Origin: Dulcicalothrix desertica PCC 7102
Lineage (GTDB): Bacteria; Cyanobacteriota; Cyanobacteriia; Cyanobacteriales; Nostocaceae
Assembly (NCBI RefSeq): GCF_003991905.1
Contig: NZ_RSCL01000017.1
Span: forward strand, 1-64,000
DNA length: 64,000 bases
Reading direction: 5' to 3'
Below, in pieces: positions 53,272-63,136 of the stretch. The notes under the pieces were generated by a model that was not told where the DNA came from, searched no databases, and worked only from the letters and a program-made list of their open reading frames with translations. A program made the translations under genes and the position numbers. Position 1 is the first letter of the stretch; each line of letters starts with the position of its first letter.

Positions 53272-55566
53272 ATGCAAAATAATGACTTTAACGCTTCGGG
53301 CAATGGAAGCGTCAATGGTAATGGCAACGATAACGGTAATGGTAAGTCTAAACAGGCGCCTCCATCATCCAACTCTAGTAATATGCCGTCTTTAGGTATG
53401 GGTGAGTCGCGTGGAACCGGGGATATGACTTCCGTGCAGATGAATGCTGACTCTTTTAGTGCGATGCAAAAGGTTCTTGTAGAGTTACGAGTATCTAGAA
53501 CACAAGGTATAGTCGGTGCATCTGAGAATGTTGGCGCCAGTATTGACAGTTTTCGACTCGACACTGCATATGAACCAGTTCCAGTTGCTCCATCTAGCAA
53601 CGTTGTTGCAAGTATTATGGCTGCTAACGAAGAGACTTACATTATTCGCGGTGAAGTCGAAGAACGTAGACTTGCTGAACTCGAAGCTCAACCAAGTGTT
53701 GTTAAAGTTTATAAAGATACGCCTATTGCTCCATTCAATCAGTCGGTTTTGGAAAAGACTACCTACGATTTAGTCAAACCGATGGATGGTAAAGGTAATT
53801 GTCCTGTTGGTACTTGTGACTGTTCACCGACTACAGCAAAAGGTACTATTGCAGATGTAGCAAAATATTTTGGTGTAGACCAAATTTGGGCTGCTGGATT
53901 TAGAGGTCAAGGTATTGTAGTTGGTGTTGTTGATGGTGGTATTACTGCCGAAGGGCGCCCGGTTGACCCATTTGAAGGTATTCGTCGCATTCCAAATGTA
54001 ATTGGTGGTCCTGCACAAGATTGGGGAACGAAAGCGCGTTCTTGGGGTGAACACGGTAACATGTGTGCCACAGATATTCTCGGTATGGCGCCTGAAGCAA
54101 AGTTATATGATTGCCGCATTGCTGGTGGTGATTCTATATCTAACGCACTGTCTGTATTTCAATGGGCAATTAACCAACATCGTATTGATGGTACACCACA
54201 TATTCTTTCCAATAGCTGGGGTATATATCAAAAAAGCTGGGATGAATTCTACGCGACCAACGCAGACCATCCGTTCACTCGCAAGGTTGTAGAAGCAATC
54301 AACGAAGGAATTATTATGCTGTTTGCAGCAGGGAACTGTGGTGGCACTTGTCCAGCAGACCGTTGCGGTGGTGATATTGGTTCTGGTAAAAGTATTTGGG
54401 GCGCCAATGGACATCCTTTAGTAATGACAGTTGGTGCTGTTAATAAAGACGAACAATTTGTGGGTTACAGTAGCCAAGGCCCAGCTACACTTGACCCTAA
54501 CAAACCAGATTTCTGTTCAGTTACACATTTCCGAGGTTATTTTGGCAGCGATAACGGTACTTCAGCGGCTTGTCCAATTGCTGCTGGCGTGGCAGCATTA
54601 TTCACACAAGCAAAACCAGGCATCACCCAAGAGGAAATGAAAGACCTCTTTAAGCAGACTGCAAAGAATATTGGTGAACCTGGTTTCGACCAAAATACTG
54701 GTGCAGGTATTCTTCAACCCAAAGTTGCTTTTGACAAATTAAATCCCCAATTACCTCGTTGGAGCGAATGGGAAAGCTTGGGTGGAAATGCCTTCTCTGC
54801 ACCTGCTGCTGTGTCTTTAGGTGAAAAACGTCTTAATATTTTTGCTATCGGTGGTGATAGTGCCGTCTACGAAAAAACTTGGGATGGTACGACTTGGAGT
54901 GAGTGGGAAAGTCTAAGTGGGTTTAGCTTATCGGCGCCTACTTCAATATCACCAGCACCTAACCGCATCGATACATTTACTATCGGTAAACAACGCCAAA
55001 TACAGCGTTTATCTTGTAGTGATACAAGTTGGGGCGCCTGCGAATGGGAAAATTTAGGTGGTTTCTGTAAGCAAGGTGTCGCTGTCTCAGGTTGGGGTAC
55101 ACGTCAAGATGTATTTACTGTAGGTGCAGATAACGCTGTTTACCAAATGACTTGGGATGGTAGCACTTGGAGTAACTGGACGAGTTTAGGCGGACTTGCA
55201 CTATCGGCGCCCTCCTCTGTATCTTGGGGTGAAAATAGAATTGACTTATTTGTACGCAGTGGCGACCATGCTATTTACCATAAATACTGGAATGGTCAAG
55301 TATGGAGTGATTGGGTATCTTTGGGTGGTTTATGGTTATATGCTCCGAGTGTCACTTCATGGGGCGCCAACCGTTTAGATGTGTTCGCAGTTGGTACAGA
55401 TAACGCAGTTTACCGTAAATACTCAGATGGCGTAACTTGGAGTTCCTGGGAAAATATCGGTGGTACAGCTATCTCGGCGCCTGCTGCAACTTCACAAGGC
55501 AGCAATAAACTTGATGTGTTTATCGTTGGTGGCAATAACGCTGTTTACAAAAAATCACTCTCCTAA
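53272..55566 (+). CDS. Subtilisin-family protease with lectin-like propeller
   Basis: 764 residues. A low-complexity start (about 1-60, Asn/Gly/Ser-rich, no signal peptide) leads to a prodomain-like region (about 60-190) and an S8 peptidase domain (about 200-480). The catalytic triad is visible: Asp in VVGVVDGGIT (about 222), His in WGEHGNMCATDI (about 261), Ser in NGTSAACPIAAG (about 431). The oxyanion Asn is in ILSNSWGIY. C-terminal repeats (about 500-764) of about 46 residues with WSEWESLGG, WTSLGG, DVFxVGxDNAVYxK are DUF346-type beta-propeller blades, as in PLL-like lectins. Likely a surface- or extracellular-acting protease that binds sugars. ATG 53272 follows AAAGGATTGAG. Confidence 0.85.
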   Translation: MQNNDFNASGNGSVNGNGNDNGNGKSKQAPPSSNSSNMPSLGMGESRGTGDMTSVQMNADSFSAMQKVLVELRVSRTQGIVGASENVGASIDSFRLDTAYEPVPVAPSSNVVASIMAANEETYIIRGEVEERRLAELEAQPSVVKVYKDTPIAPFNQSVLEKTTYDLVKPMDGKGNCPVGTCDCSPTTAKGTIADVAKYFGVDQIWAAGFRGQGIVVGVVDGGITAEGRPVDPFEGIRRIPNVIGGPAQDWGTKARSWGEHGNMCATDILGMAPEAKLYDCRIAGGDSISNALSVFQWAINQHRIDGTPHILSNSWGIYQKSWDEFYATNADHPFTRKVVEAINEGIIMLFAAGNCGGTCPADRCGGDIGSGKSIWGANGHPLVMTVGAVNKDEQFVGYSSQGPATLDPNKPDFCSVTHFRGYFGSDNGTSAACPIAAGVAALFTQAKPGITQEEMKDLFKQTAKNIGEPGFDQNTGAGILQPKVAFDKLNPQLPRWSEWESLGGNAFSAPAAVSLGEKRLNIFAIGGDSAVYEKTWDGTTWSEWESLSGFSLSAPTSISPAPNRIDTFTIGKQRQIQRLSCSDTSWGACEWENLGGFCKQGVAVSGWGTRQDVFTVGADNAVYQMTWDGSTWSNWTSLGGLALSAPSSVSWGENRIDLFVRSGDHAIYHKYWNGQVWSDWVSLGGLWLYAPSVTSWGANRLDVFAVGTDNAVYRKYSDGVTWSSWENIGGTAISAPAATSQGSNKLDVFIVGGNNAVYKKSLS

Positions 55567-55577
55567 AGAAGAAATAA

Positions 55578-55592
55578 AGAAACCGGGTTTCT
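55578..55592. repeat. Short palindrome AGAAACCGGGTTTCT
   Basis: 15-bp palindrome related to the AGAAACC family (12743, 38519), just after the subtilase gene stop. Confidence 0.55.
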
Positions 55593-55625
55593 AGGACTTA
55601 GTTAAAGTTTATACGCGATGGATGA

Positions 55626-55656
55626 CGCGACATATAAAAAATGTCGCGCTTTTTTT
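55626..55656 (+). terminator. Rho-independent terminator
   Basis: CGCGACAT (55626-55633) and ATGTCGCG (55641-55648) form a stem with a short A-rich loop, followed by CTTTTTTT. It ends the subtilase transcript, 60 bp after the stop. Confidence 0.8.
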
Positions 55657-56734
55657 ATTGCTTTAAAAAGTTAATAACGTTTTGAGCAATTACTTCATTG
55701 CCATCTTTGGTAATTGTTTTTAATTCACTCGGTTGCTGAAATTCTTGGTTAAGAAAATCCCAGTCTCCTTCAAAAAATTCTTGTGGTGAGAGAATTTTAT
55801 GCTGGTTGTAATTTTTAATACCTTCGAGTATGTAGGCAGCTTCAGCAAAGTTATCGCGCGTGATTGTGGTTATAGGCATATTAAGTTTGCTTGCTTCGGC
55901 AAATGTTCCGTAACCAGGTTTAGAAATAACTTGACCACAAACTGGCATAATATCTACTGGACGGTATTTACGGTCTGTAATTTTGATTATATTTGGTAAT
56001 TCCGGCGCCGAATCATCGAAGGTGATAAATTGCCAGTCGGGAAATTTATTGAGGTTCTGGTAAGGAATTTCTTGTAAACCTAAACCACCAAATGTAAGTA
56101 ACGCAGTTTTTTCTTTGGGAGTAGTAATTTTCCATTTTTGACTAATTTCTTCAGCTTTGTAATGGGGAGAACCACCAGTTAAACCTACATCGGTAATGTT
56201 AGAAAACATTGACATTGGTTCGTGGAAAGGAAGACGAAAAGTGCGCTGGCATTTGCTATAACATTCACCTATCCAGTCAGCAATGGCAATAAATTCTCCA
56301 CCCCAGTCACGATATATAAAATCCCAACCAAAGTTTGTCATCATCCAACAAGGTATATTAGCCGCACTTGCAATTGGCGCCGCAAGAAAGGGTACATCTG
56401 CCAAAATTAAATTAACGCGGTTTTGGCGAATAAAGTTTACTTCCGAGGCAATTATTGAATTTTGCTTTTTCTTAATTTCTACTAACTTAGACAACGTTGC
56501 ATCCTTGTCCATCGTTAAACTATCAGCTTGCACCACACCTAAATCGTATGCACGCGGACGATGTATAAATTCTCCCTGTATATAACATTCTAATAACCAT
56601 CGCGGCGCCGTAGTCACCAAAATCAGCAAAACATCAGGAAACAGTTTTTGAATAGTAGCAGCAACAGCAGCAGTACGTGTTGCATGACCAAAACCATGAT
56701 TCGTAATAGCAATATATATAGTAGAACGTTCCAT
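55655..56734 (-). CDS. MurG/UDP-glycosyltransferase-like protein
   Basis: About 359 residues from the ATG at 56734 (an upstream ATG at 56764 adds repeated YGI codons). GT-B fold: N-terminal domain with TNHGFGHATRTAAVAATI and ILADVPFLAAPIASAANIP, C-terminal domain with LLTFGGLGLQ and SKPGYGTFAEASKLNMPI, where the GGLG loop and Glu bind the nucleotide sugar as in MurG and UGT families. Substrate unknown; likely a cell-envelope or natural product glycosyltransferase. Its 5' region has short CCGTA repeats and a repeat hairpin. Confidence 0.7.
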   Translation of the reverse strand: MERSTIYIAITNHGFGHATRTAAVAATIQKLFPDVLLILVTTAPRWLLECYIQGEFIHRPRAYDLGVVQADSLTMDKDATLSKLVEIKKKQNSIIASEVNFIRQNRVNLILADVPFLAAPIASAANIPCWMMTNFGWDFIYRDWGGEFIAIADWIGECYSKCQRTFRLPFHEPMSMFSNITDVGLTGGSPHYKAEEISQKWKITTPKEKTALLTFGGLGLQEIPYQNLNKFPDWQFITFDDSAPELPNIIKITDRKYRPVDIMPVCGQVISKPGYGTFAEASKLNMPITTITRDNFAEAAYILEGIKNYNQHKILSPQEFFEGDWDFLNQEFQQPSELKTITKDGNEVIAQNVINFLKQ

Positions 56735-56768
56735 AACAATACCGTATAAAATACCGTAAAACACCGTA

Positions 56769-56823
56769 GGGGCAGGTTAACCAAGATTTATAACCTATCA
56801 CAACAACCTCGTAAACCTGCCCC
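56769..56823. repeat. Inverted repeat GGGGCAGGTT
   Basis: GGGGCAGGTT (56769-56778) and AACCTGCCCC (56814-56823) are complementary around a 35-nt loop, between the glycosyltransferase start and the aminotransferase stop. Likely a dispersed palindromic repeat, perhaps also a terminator for the minus-strand aminotransferase gene. Confidence 0.6.
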
Positions 56824-56854
56824 AACCCACACAAATTACCCCAACCCATACAAA

Positions 56855-58009
56855 TCAAACACAAAATTCCCGAACCACCGCTACCAAATCATCAATTTCC
56901 GATTCCAGAGTAAAATAATGTACACAAGCACGCACACAATCAGGATTAGCAATAGTCCGAGTTAAAATATTATGTTGTGTCTCTAGATAATTAACTAATT
57001 TCTGGTGTTGCATGTTTGTTAGTTGAAATGACACTAAACCGCTTTGTGGTGGAGAGGTTAGCAAGCATTTGACTTCAGGTAGTGATTGTAATTTTTGCCA
57101 CAAATACTCGCTATTTTTCAATATTTGCTCATAACGTTCCTGAATACTTCCCCACTGCTCATGAACTACCATTGCCTCCCGTAACCCTGCAAGTAGCGGT
57201 ATATCAGAAGTTGCCACCTCAAAACTTCGTCCATCTGGTTGCCAGTCTTGCGGTTGTCCCTGTGTATCTGTTATTACACTACGCCATCCCACAAAAGTGG
57301 GTAACAAATTTTTTCTAACTTCTTCCCGCACATACAACCCACCCAACCCAGCGGCGCCACACATCCATTTATGACCAGTAAAAGCATAAAAATCTACTCC
57401 TAATTGATTCAAATCTAAAGGCATCGAACCAAACGACTGTGCCGCATCCACTAACAACAACGCTTTATTCGCTCGACATAATTGAGATATTTTATCAACT
57501 GCTAAAACCTCACCCGTATTCCACAATATATGACTAATAGCTAGCAAACGAGTATTAGGACGAAGGTGTTGTGCTATTACATCAACAGGATTATCTGCTG
57601 CAAGAATTGGACAAGTTGTAATTTCTACTTGAAAACGGCGCCTAATAGCTTGAGCAATTGCAATCACAGCATGATGCTCACAATCTGTAAGTAACAAATG
57701 ATCACCTGGTTGCCAATTTATACCCCACATCGCAATATTACAACCCACAGTCACATTTTCGGTAAGGGTGATTGTTTCAGATGTAACATGTAAATGCGAT
57801 GCAATGCTATTGCGTGCCGTCGCTATTTGTTGATTCATCCATGAATACACCGCATTACTAAATGGGCCTAGCTGCTGCGTTTGAACTTGTGCTGTAACAA
57901 CTGCGTCAATAGCAGCTTGTGGCATTGGCCCCTGTCCACCATAGTTAAAGTAAGTCTTATTTGCCAATGCTGGAAACAAAGCGCGATGTTGATGTAGTTT
58001 ATCTGTCAT
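56855..58009 (-). CDS. Class V aminotransferase (cysteine desulfurase-like)
   Basis: 384 residues, PLP-dependent fold I enzyme. PLP Lys is in FYAFTGHKWMCGAAGLGGL (about 212), the PLP Asp in LLVDAAQSFGSMPLDL and the start motif YFNYGGQGPMP. This sequence group includes isopenicillin-N-epimerase-like and SufS-like enzymes; no Cys of the active-site loop can be confirmed. It could be a desulfurase, selenocysteine lyase or amino-acid lyase. Divergent from the RecB-like nuclease gene (51 bp between starts). Confidence 0.85.
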   Translation of the reverse strand: MTDKLHQHRALFPALANKTYFNYGGQGPMPQAAIDAVVTAQVQTQQLGPFSNAVYSWMNQQIATARNSIASHLHVTSETITLTENVTVGCNIAMWGINWQPGDHLLLTDCEHHAVIAIAQAIRRRFQVEITTCPILAADNPVDVIAQHLRPNTRLLAISHILWNTGEVLAVDKISQLCRANKALLLVDAAQSFGSMPLDLNQLGVDFYAFTGHKWMCGAAGLGGLYVREEVRKNLLPTFVGWRSVITDTQGQPQDWQPDGRSFEVATSDIPLLAGLREAMVVHEQWGSIQERYEQILKNSEYLWQKLQSLPEVKCLLTSPPQSGLVSFQLTNMQHQKLVNYLETQHNILTRTIANPDCVRACVHYFTLESEIDDLVAVVREFCV

Positions 58010-58060
58010 ATTACGTATGTTCTACTCCTATTCGTACCAAATTATTGTTAGCCTAGAAGA

Positions 58061-59770
58061 ATGTTAATTAACGCTGAACTTCTGCTGCAATTCCAACGCT
58101 GTAGGCGCCGACCGTTTTTAGACATCTACGGCGACTATACATTGCGTTCTGAACCGACCGATTTACTGGTTAAACTTCAACAAGATAAAATTAACCACCA
58201 AAAAAGTATTTTACGACGCACTGAGTACATTCGTCCCAACTATCGACCGCGTGATTGGCGTGCGGGTGCGGTGGAAACTTTGGAATTGATGCAGCAAGGT
58301 GTTGATTGTATCTACCAAGGGGTTTTATTGGCAGATTATGCTGATATTGAATGGCGTACCCAAGTCTCAAATAGTTTACAACAAAATATTTTGAGTACTG
58401 AGTTAGCTGCTGTCGGCGCCGTTGCTGAAGACAACGAAAGTGATGATAATGTTTCTACACTTTCTTTCTCGCTTGAAAATTCTTTTATTAATTACACGGC
58501 GCCGCCATTATTTTCACCTTATATTCCAAGTCGTGAGTATACACTAGTAAGCTGTCCTGATTTATTAATTAAACAACCAGGAAAATCACGGTTTGGCGAT
58601 TTTCAGTACATCCCAACCACTATTGAACTTGGTAAACGTCCTAAACAAGAGTATCAAGTTATTGCTGCTTACCATGCCGAAATACTTAGAATAACGCAAC
58701 TCGTCGAACCTACAACTGCTGGGTTGATACTGCGCTCCAAAGAAACGAGTTATCACGTTGATTTAAAAAGATGGTCTGTGCAAATGCAGCGAATTTTGTC
58801 GCAATGCATAGAGTCACTTGAAGCAGAAATCGCACCCGATATATTTATCTCAAGGCAAAAATGCACTCTTTGTCATTGGCATACTGATTGTTATAATGTT
58901 GCGCGTACTTCACGTCATCTTTCGCTAATGCCTGGAGTTACGCCAGTTCGTTATGCTCAACTTAGAGCTATTAATATTAATACTCCCGAAGCTCTGGCTA
59001 ATACAAATCCCCTGATGCTCGAAAATTTACCTGGATTTGATAGTTATATTGCCCCAAAGCTGGTAGTACAAGCTAAATCAATAACCGAAAATCGCGCTTT
59101 GCTACTTCAACCGTCAACACGCAAAGTGGAAGAAAATATCGGTTTAACCGAAGCATATACATATACAAGTATTTCTTCGTTACGTCAAAGTCAAATAGCC
59201 GTTAAAGATATTCGTCTAGAGTATCCTGTAGAACTTTACTTTGATATAGAAGCACAACCAGATTTGAATCTTAATTACTTACTGGGAGTGTTGGTTGTTG
59301 ATAAGATAGCACAGACTGAACGGTTTTATTCGTTTTTGGCAGAGAAACCTGAAGACGAAGAGTTAGTATGGCAGCAGTTTGTGGACTTAGTTAACCAGTA
59401 CCCAGAGGCGCCTATTTACCATTTTTGCGTGTATGAGTTTGATACCGTCAAACGACTCGCAAAACAATATCACACTCCTAACGATGTTGTGTTGCCAATA
59501 CTCAGTCGTTTTGTTGATGTGTATGAAGAACTTATTAAAAATGTGGCTCTACCCATAGAAAGCTACGCACTCAAAGTTATTGCTAAGTGGTTAAAATTTG
59601 AATGGCGTGATAGTGATGCTAGTGGTGCTAAGTGTATTTACTGGTATGACCAATGGTTAAAAACAGGAAATCATGCGATGCTTTCAATCATTCAGCGTTA
59701 TAACGAAGATGATTGCCATGCTACACGGTGTGTCAAAGACTGGTTATTTAAATTCTTTGCCGAAGTTTAA
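58061..59770 (+). CDS. TM0106-family RecB-like nuclease
   Basis: 569 residues. The N terminus begins LINAELLLQFQRCRRRPFLD, the family start for TM0106-type PD-(D/E)xK nucleases; the nuclease core is at about 100-265 with FGDFQYIPTTIELGKR in the metal-binding region. CTLCHWHTDCYNVA (about 268-280) resembles the Fe-S-binding Cys set of RecB/Cas4-type enzymes. The C-terminal part (about 385-560) is an RNase H-like domain (LYFDIEAQPDLNLNYLLG, FCVYEFDTVKRLAKQY, YNEDDCHATR). The role is probably DNA repair. Head-to-head with the aminotransferase gene. Confidence 0.85.
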   Translation: MLINAELLLQFQRCRRRPFLDIYGDYTLRSEPTDLLVKLQQDKINHQKSILRRTEYIRPNYRPRDWRAGAVETLELMQQGVDCIYQGVLLADYADIEWRTQVSNSLQQNILSTELAAVGAVAEDNESDDNVSTLSFSLENSFINYTAPPLFSPYIPSREYTLVSCPDLLIKQPGKSRFGDFQYIPTTIELGKRPKQEYQVIAAYHAEILRITQLVEPTTAGLILRSKETSYHVDLKRWSVQMQRILSQCIESLEAEIAPDIFISRQKCTLCHWHTDCYNVARTSRHLSLMPGVTPVRYAQLRAININTPEALANTNPLMLENLPGFDSYIAPKLVVQAKSITENRALLLQPSTRKVEENIGLTEAYTYTSISSLRQSQIAVKDIRLEYPVELYFDIEAQPDLNLNYLLGVLVVDKIAQTERFYSFLAEKPEDEELVWQQFVDLVNQYPEAPIYHFCVYEFDTVKRLAKQYHTPNDVVLPILSRFVDVYEELIKNVALPIESYALKVIAKWLKFEWRDSDASGAKCIYWYDQWLKTGNHAMLSIIQRYNEDDCHATRCVKDWLFKFFAEV

Positions 59771-59857
59771 ATTTATCGAAAATTTGGGTATAAAACAAGG
59801 GTGAGGTTCGTCAACAACTCGAATTAATTATGATATTGTGTTGGTGATTTTGACGAG

Positions 59858-61057
59858 ATGGCTATAGTTATGCAGCTAATCAGAAAAAACAAAGCCTTAC
59901 AATTCACTGTTTTCTTTTGTATACCTATTCTAATTATTAGTTTATTTTTTTTAAATCAACCTTCATCTGCGGTTGAGATTACTGGTATCGAGTTTATTGG
60001 GCAAGCTGTTATCCCAACAGGTACGATTTTCCAAAATACACCTGTTGGAGGACTGTCTGGCATTACTTACGATGATACCAACCAACTTTATTATGCAATT
60101 TCAGATGACCGCAGCGAAAAAGCCCCTGCACGGTTTTATACTTTTAGAATCGATTTGAGTCAGGGAGTACTCAAAGATGCAAAAGTGGCGCCTGTTGGAG
60201 TTACTCTATTAGTAGACAAAAATAATCAGAATTTTGCTAAAAGCACTATCGACTCTGAGGGAATTGCTTTAACGAATCGAGGTACTGTATTTATATCTTC
60301 CGAAGGTGATGCGGCAAAGTTCATTAACCCGTTTATCAAAGAGTTTTCGCTTGCTTCGGGTAAAGAAGTTAGTAGTTTACCTATCCCAGATAAGTTTTTA
60401 CCTTCACGTGATGGTAAAAAAGGTATTCGTAATAACTTAGCATTTGAAAGCCTAACAATTACACCCGATAATAAGTATTTATTCTCTGCTACAGAAAATG
60501 CACTCATTCAAGATGGTTCCGAAGCTAAACCAGGTGTTAGCACATCTAGCCGCATTTTGCAATATAATCTTTCTACTAACCAGTTAGAAAAGGAGTATTT
60601 ATACAGAACCGAAGCGGTAAAGCCATTGATTAACATCACTGGTAAATACGCTCAAGGTTTACCAGACTTACACGCGATTGATAATCAAGGACATTTTATC
60701 AGTATTGAGCGCGCTTTCACTGGTTTAGGGTTTGCAATTTCGCTATTTCAAGTTTCCCTTGAAGGCGCCACTGATATTCAAAACGTTGACAGTCTTTCAC
60801 AGGTAGATACAAAAGCTATCATACCTGTTCAGAAAAAACTACTGTTAGATTTACGTAAACTTGACGTTTCCCTCGACAATATAGAAGGTTTAACGCTCGG
60901 TCGTGTTCTACCTAATGGACAACCTACCTTAATTGTTGTGAGTGATAACAATTTTCAGAAAATCCAGCGTACACAATTTCTTGCTTTCAAGCTCAAAACC
61001 GAATCTTCATCACGATTACAACGACTACTACGTCGCTTATTCCCTTCAAGACAGTAA
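59858..61057 (+). CDS. Exported phytase-like esterase
   Basis: 399 residues. A signal peptide (about 1-35; LQFTVFFCIPILIISLFFL) precedes a beta-propeller domain of the phytase-like/esterase-like type (PF13449). Recognisable parts are GLSGITYDDTNQLYYAISDDRS, FRIDLSQG, DSEGIALTNRGTVFISSEGD, LAFESLTITPDNKYLFSATENA and ISIERAFTGLGF. Likely exported to the periplasm; catalytic activity on phosphoesters or lipids has not been shown for this type. Confidence 0.85.
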   Translation: MAIVMQLIRKNKALQFTVFFCIPILIISLFFLNQPSSAVEITGIEFIGQAVIPTGTIFQNTPVGGLSGITYDDTNQLYYAISDDRSEKAPARFYTFRIDLSQGVLKDAKVAPVGVTLLVDKNNQNFAKSTIDSEGIALTNRGTVFISSEGDAAKFINPFIKEFSLASGKEVSSLPIPDKFLPSRDGKKGIRNNLAFESLTITPDNKYLFSATENALIQDGSEAKPGVSTSSRILQYNLSTNQLEKEYLYRTEAVKPLINITGKYAQGLPDLHAIDNQGHFISIERAFTGLGFAISLFQVSLEGATDIQNVDSLSQVDTKAIIPVQKKLLLDLRKLDVSLDNIEGLTLGRVLPNGQPTLIVVSDNNFQKIQRTQFLAFKLKTESSSRLQRLLRRLFPSRQ

Positions 61058-61090
61058 AAACTACATAAGTATATGTACTGAACTAATCAT

Positions 61091-61112
61091 AACCGCTTAT
61101 TGAGCGGTTTTT
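61091..61112 (+). terminator. Rho-independent terminator
   Basis: AACCGCT (61091-61097) and AGCGGTT (61103-61109) with a five-base loop and a T-run, 34 bp after the phytase-like gene. Clear intrinsic terminator. Confidence 0.9.
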
Positions 61113-61341
61113 ATGTTTCAGTGAATTTTCTCATATGGATAGCTTGAAGTATGTGTTAAACCTTAATGTAGATAGTTTTACACAGGCTATTTATTGGCTT
61201 TATATATATTTTATTTTTACTTGAACTAATTTTTATGGACTCTATTCAATTATTTCATAATAGTGATTTTTATCATCGCTATACTTAATAAGTAAGTAAC
61301 TGTAAGGGCAAATAATATTATGGGATGAAAGCTTAATATTT

Positions 61342-62991
61342 ATGAAAACTTCTATGTTGTCGGATATTCAAGATGAAGTAATGCATAAAGCAGAGTTAGA
61401 CGGATACATAGGAAAATTTTTAAATAATCGTTATTTAATTAGAGATTTAATTGGCAAAGGTGGAATGGGCAGGGTTTACCTGGCTGAAGATGCTGCTAAA
61501 GGTGGAATGCCTGTAGCTGTCAAAATTCTATCTTTAAGTATTGATAACCAGCAAATCTCACAACGCTTTGGTAGAGAAATTTTTATCGGCGCCCAATTAG
61601 GACGTAAGAGTAAACAAATTGCTCGCGTTTTGAGCTACGGCATCACCGATGAAAAAATTCCGTTTTATGTGATGGAATACCTACAAGGTAGAAATCTCAA
61701 AGCTATTATTAAATCCAATTCATTAAATCTAACTAAATCATTAGAAATTTTATATCAAATTTGTTTGGGTTTACAATGCGCGCATCAAGGAATTAGCCTC
61801 AAAGGAGAAATATATCCTGTTTTACACCGCGACATTAAACCTGAAAATATCTTTATTGCCGAAGACCCAAAACAAGGGGATGTAGTAAAAATACTCGATT
61901 TTGGCATTGCTAAGTTTTTAACCGAGCGTGCTGGAATGACGCTTACAGAATCTTTTATTGGTAGTTTGCCTTACTGCTCTCCAGAACATATGGAAGGACG
62001 CAAATTGATAGATGTGCGTTCTGATATTTATAGTTTGGGAGTACTAATGTACGAAATGCTTACAGGACAACACCCTTTTGCGCTCAAGACCAATTCGTTT
62101 GGAGATTGGTATCAAGCACATAAGTTTCAAGTACCACCAACATTTAAAGAAATTAATCCTGACTTGAAAATTCCCAGAGAGCTACAAGAGCTAGTAATGA
62201 CTTGTTTAGCAAAAGAAGTCAAAAATCGTCCTCAAGATATGGGAAAAATTTTAAGTAGTTTGGAGCGTATCCAACAGTTGGAGAATGGCGAAGTTCTTAA
62301 CTCAACAAACCAATCTTACAATCCCGCGAATGTACAATTAGTACCCGTTACCTCAATATCCGAAAAAATTTGTTTGCAGAAAACATGGCCTGTGAACAAA
62401 CCAAAGGCACTTATTTGCTTTCCACATCTACTACAATCAACCCAAGGTAGTATCCCTACCCTATGGGCAATGTTACCTAAAAAAGAAATAGATGTACTAG
62501 TTAAGCAAATCAATAATACTGAATTTATCTTTCAGAAAAATTTGTACCCCTTATTGCTTTGGGTAACAACCTTATGTGATAAAAAGTTTGATTTAACACG
62601 CTGGTTGTCGTATTTTCTCGACATGAAAGATAGCAAGAGCCAAAAAATTGCACAAGCTCTTGTGAATACAGGTTATTACCATTTACTGTTTTTCTCGCTT
62701 GAGAATCCGGGTAAGTGTGAAAAGGTAATAACTCTCACCTTGTGTGCACGTCAACGTCAACAAATTATTGATTGTTTAGAGTCGATTGAAAATACAAAGT
62801 CAATTATCGAATTGAATGAGAGCAAAAATATGTTGCGGTTACATCTGGAGAAAAAGAAGCCAGAAATTATCAGTCAATTAGCCGAAAACCAGCGAAATCA
62901 AAAATTCAGCGTTCGAGAATGGCTTAACTATGCTGTCTCCAAAGTCTCGCGCGTCGTCTCACGCCCAGTATTTCGAGGTAAAAGTGTATAA
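61342..62991 (+). CDS. Ser/Thr protein kinase
   Basis: 549 residues. Kinase domain about 25-310 with GKGGMGRVYLAED (Gly-rich loop, about 37), VAVKIL (ATP Lys), HRDIKPENIF (catalytic loop, about 165), DFGIAKFLTE (about 184) and SLPYCSPEHMEG (APE region). The C-terminal 230 residues have no recognised domain and no transmembrane helix, so it is a cytosolic kinase. Cyanobacterial SpkB-like kinases have similar layouts. Co-directional with the tRNA-Asp gene 146 bp later, but that gene has its own promoter. Confidence 0.92.
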   Translation: MKTSMLSDIQDEVMHKAELDGYIGKFLNNRYLIRDLIGKGGMGRVYLAEDAAKGGMPVAVKILSLSIDNQQISQRFGREIFIGAQLGRKSKQIARVLSYGITDEKIPFYVMEYLQGRNLKAIIKSNSLNLTKSLEILYQICLGLQCAHQGISLKGEIYPVLHRDIKPENIFIAEDPKQGDVVKILDFGIAKFLTERAGMTLTESFIGSLPYCSPEHMEGRKLIDVRSDIYSLGVLMYEMLTGQHPFALKTNSFGDWYQAHKFQVPPTFKEINPDLKIPRELQELVMTCLAKEVKNRPQDMGKILSSLERIQQLENGEVLNSTNQSYNPANVQLVPVTSISEKICLQKTWPVNKPKALICFPHLLQSTQGSIPTLWAMLPKKEIDVLVKQINNTEFIFQKNLYPLLLWVTTLCDKKFDLTRWLSYFLDMKDSKSQKIAQALVNTGYYHLLFFSLENPGKCEKVITLTLCARQRQQIIDCLESIENTKSIIELNESKNMLRLHLEKKKPEIISQLAENQRNQKFSVREWLNYAVSKVSRVVSRPVFRGKSV

Positions 62992-63058
62992 ATAAATACA
63001 AAATAATCGAAATTGGCGCCAGTTGAGAAAATTTAGTTGATAAAATTTAGAGAGGCAC

Positions 63059-63087
63059 TTGACAAAATTATTTTATCTGAGCATAAT
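63059..63087 (+). promoter_or_regulatory. Promoter of tRNA-Asp
   Basis: TTGACA at 63059-63064, 17-bp spacer, CATAAT at 63082-63087, followed 50 bp later by the tRNA. Close to the sigma-70-type consensus. Confidence 0.65.
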
Positions 63088-63136
63088 GAATAAGTTGCCG
63101 AAAAGAGCAGACGCTCTTTAAAAGAAACTACTACTT

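Noticed and set aside
56738-56768. Iterons like those in the ATPase gene
   Set aside because: CCGTA-type repeats differ from ATACCGAACA and have no linked replication gene.
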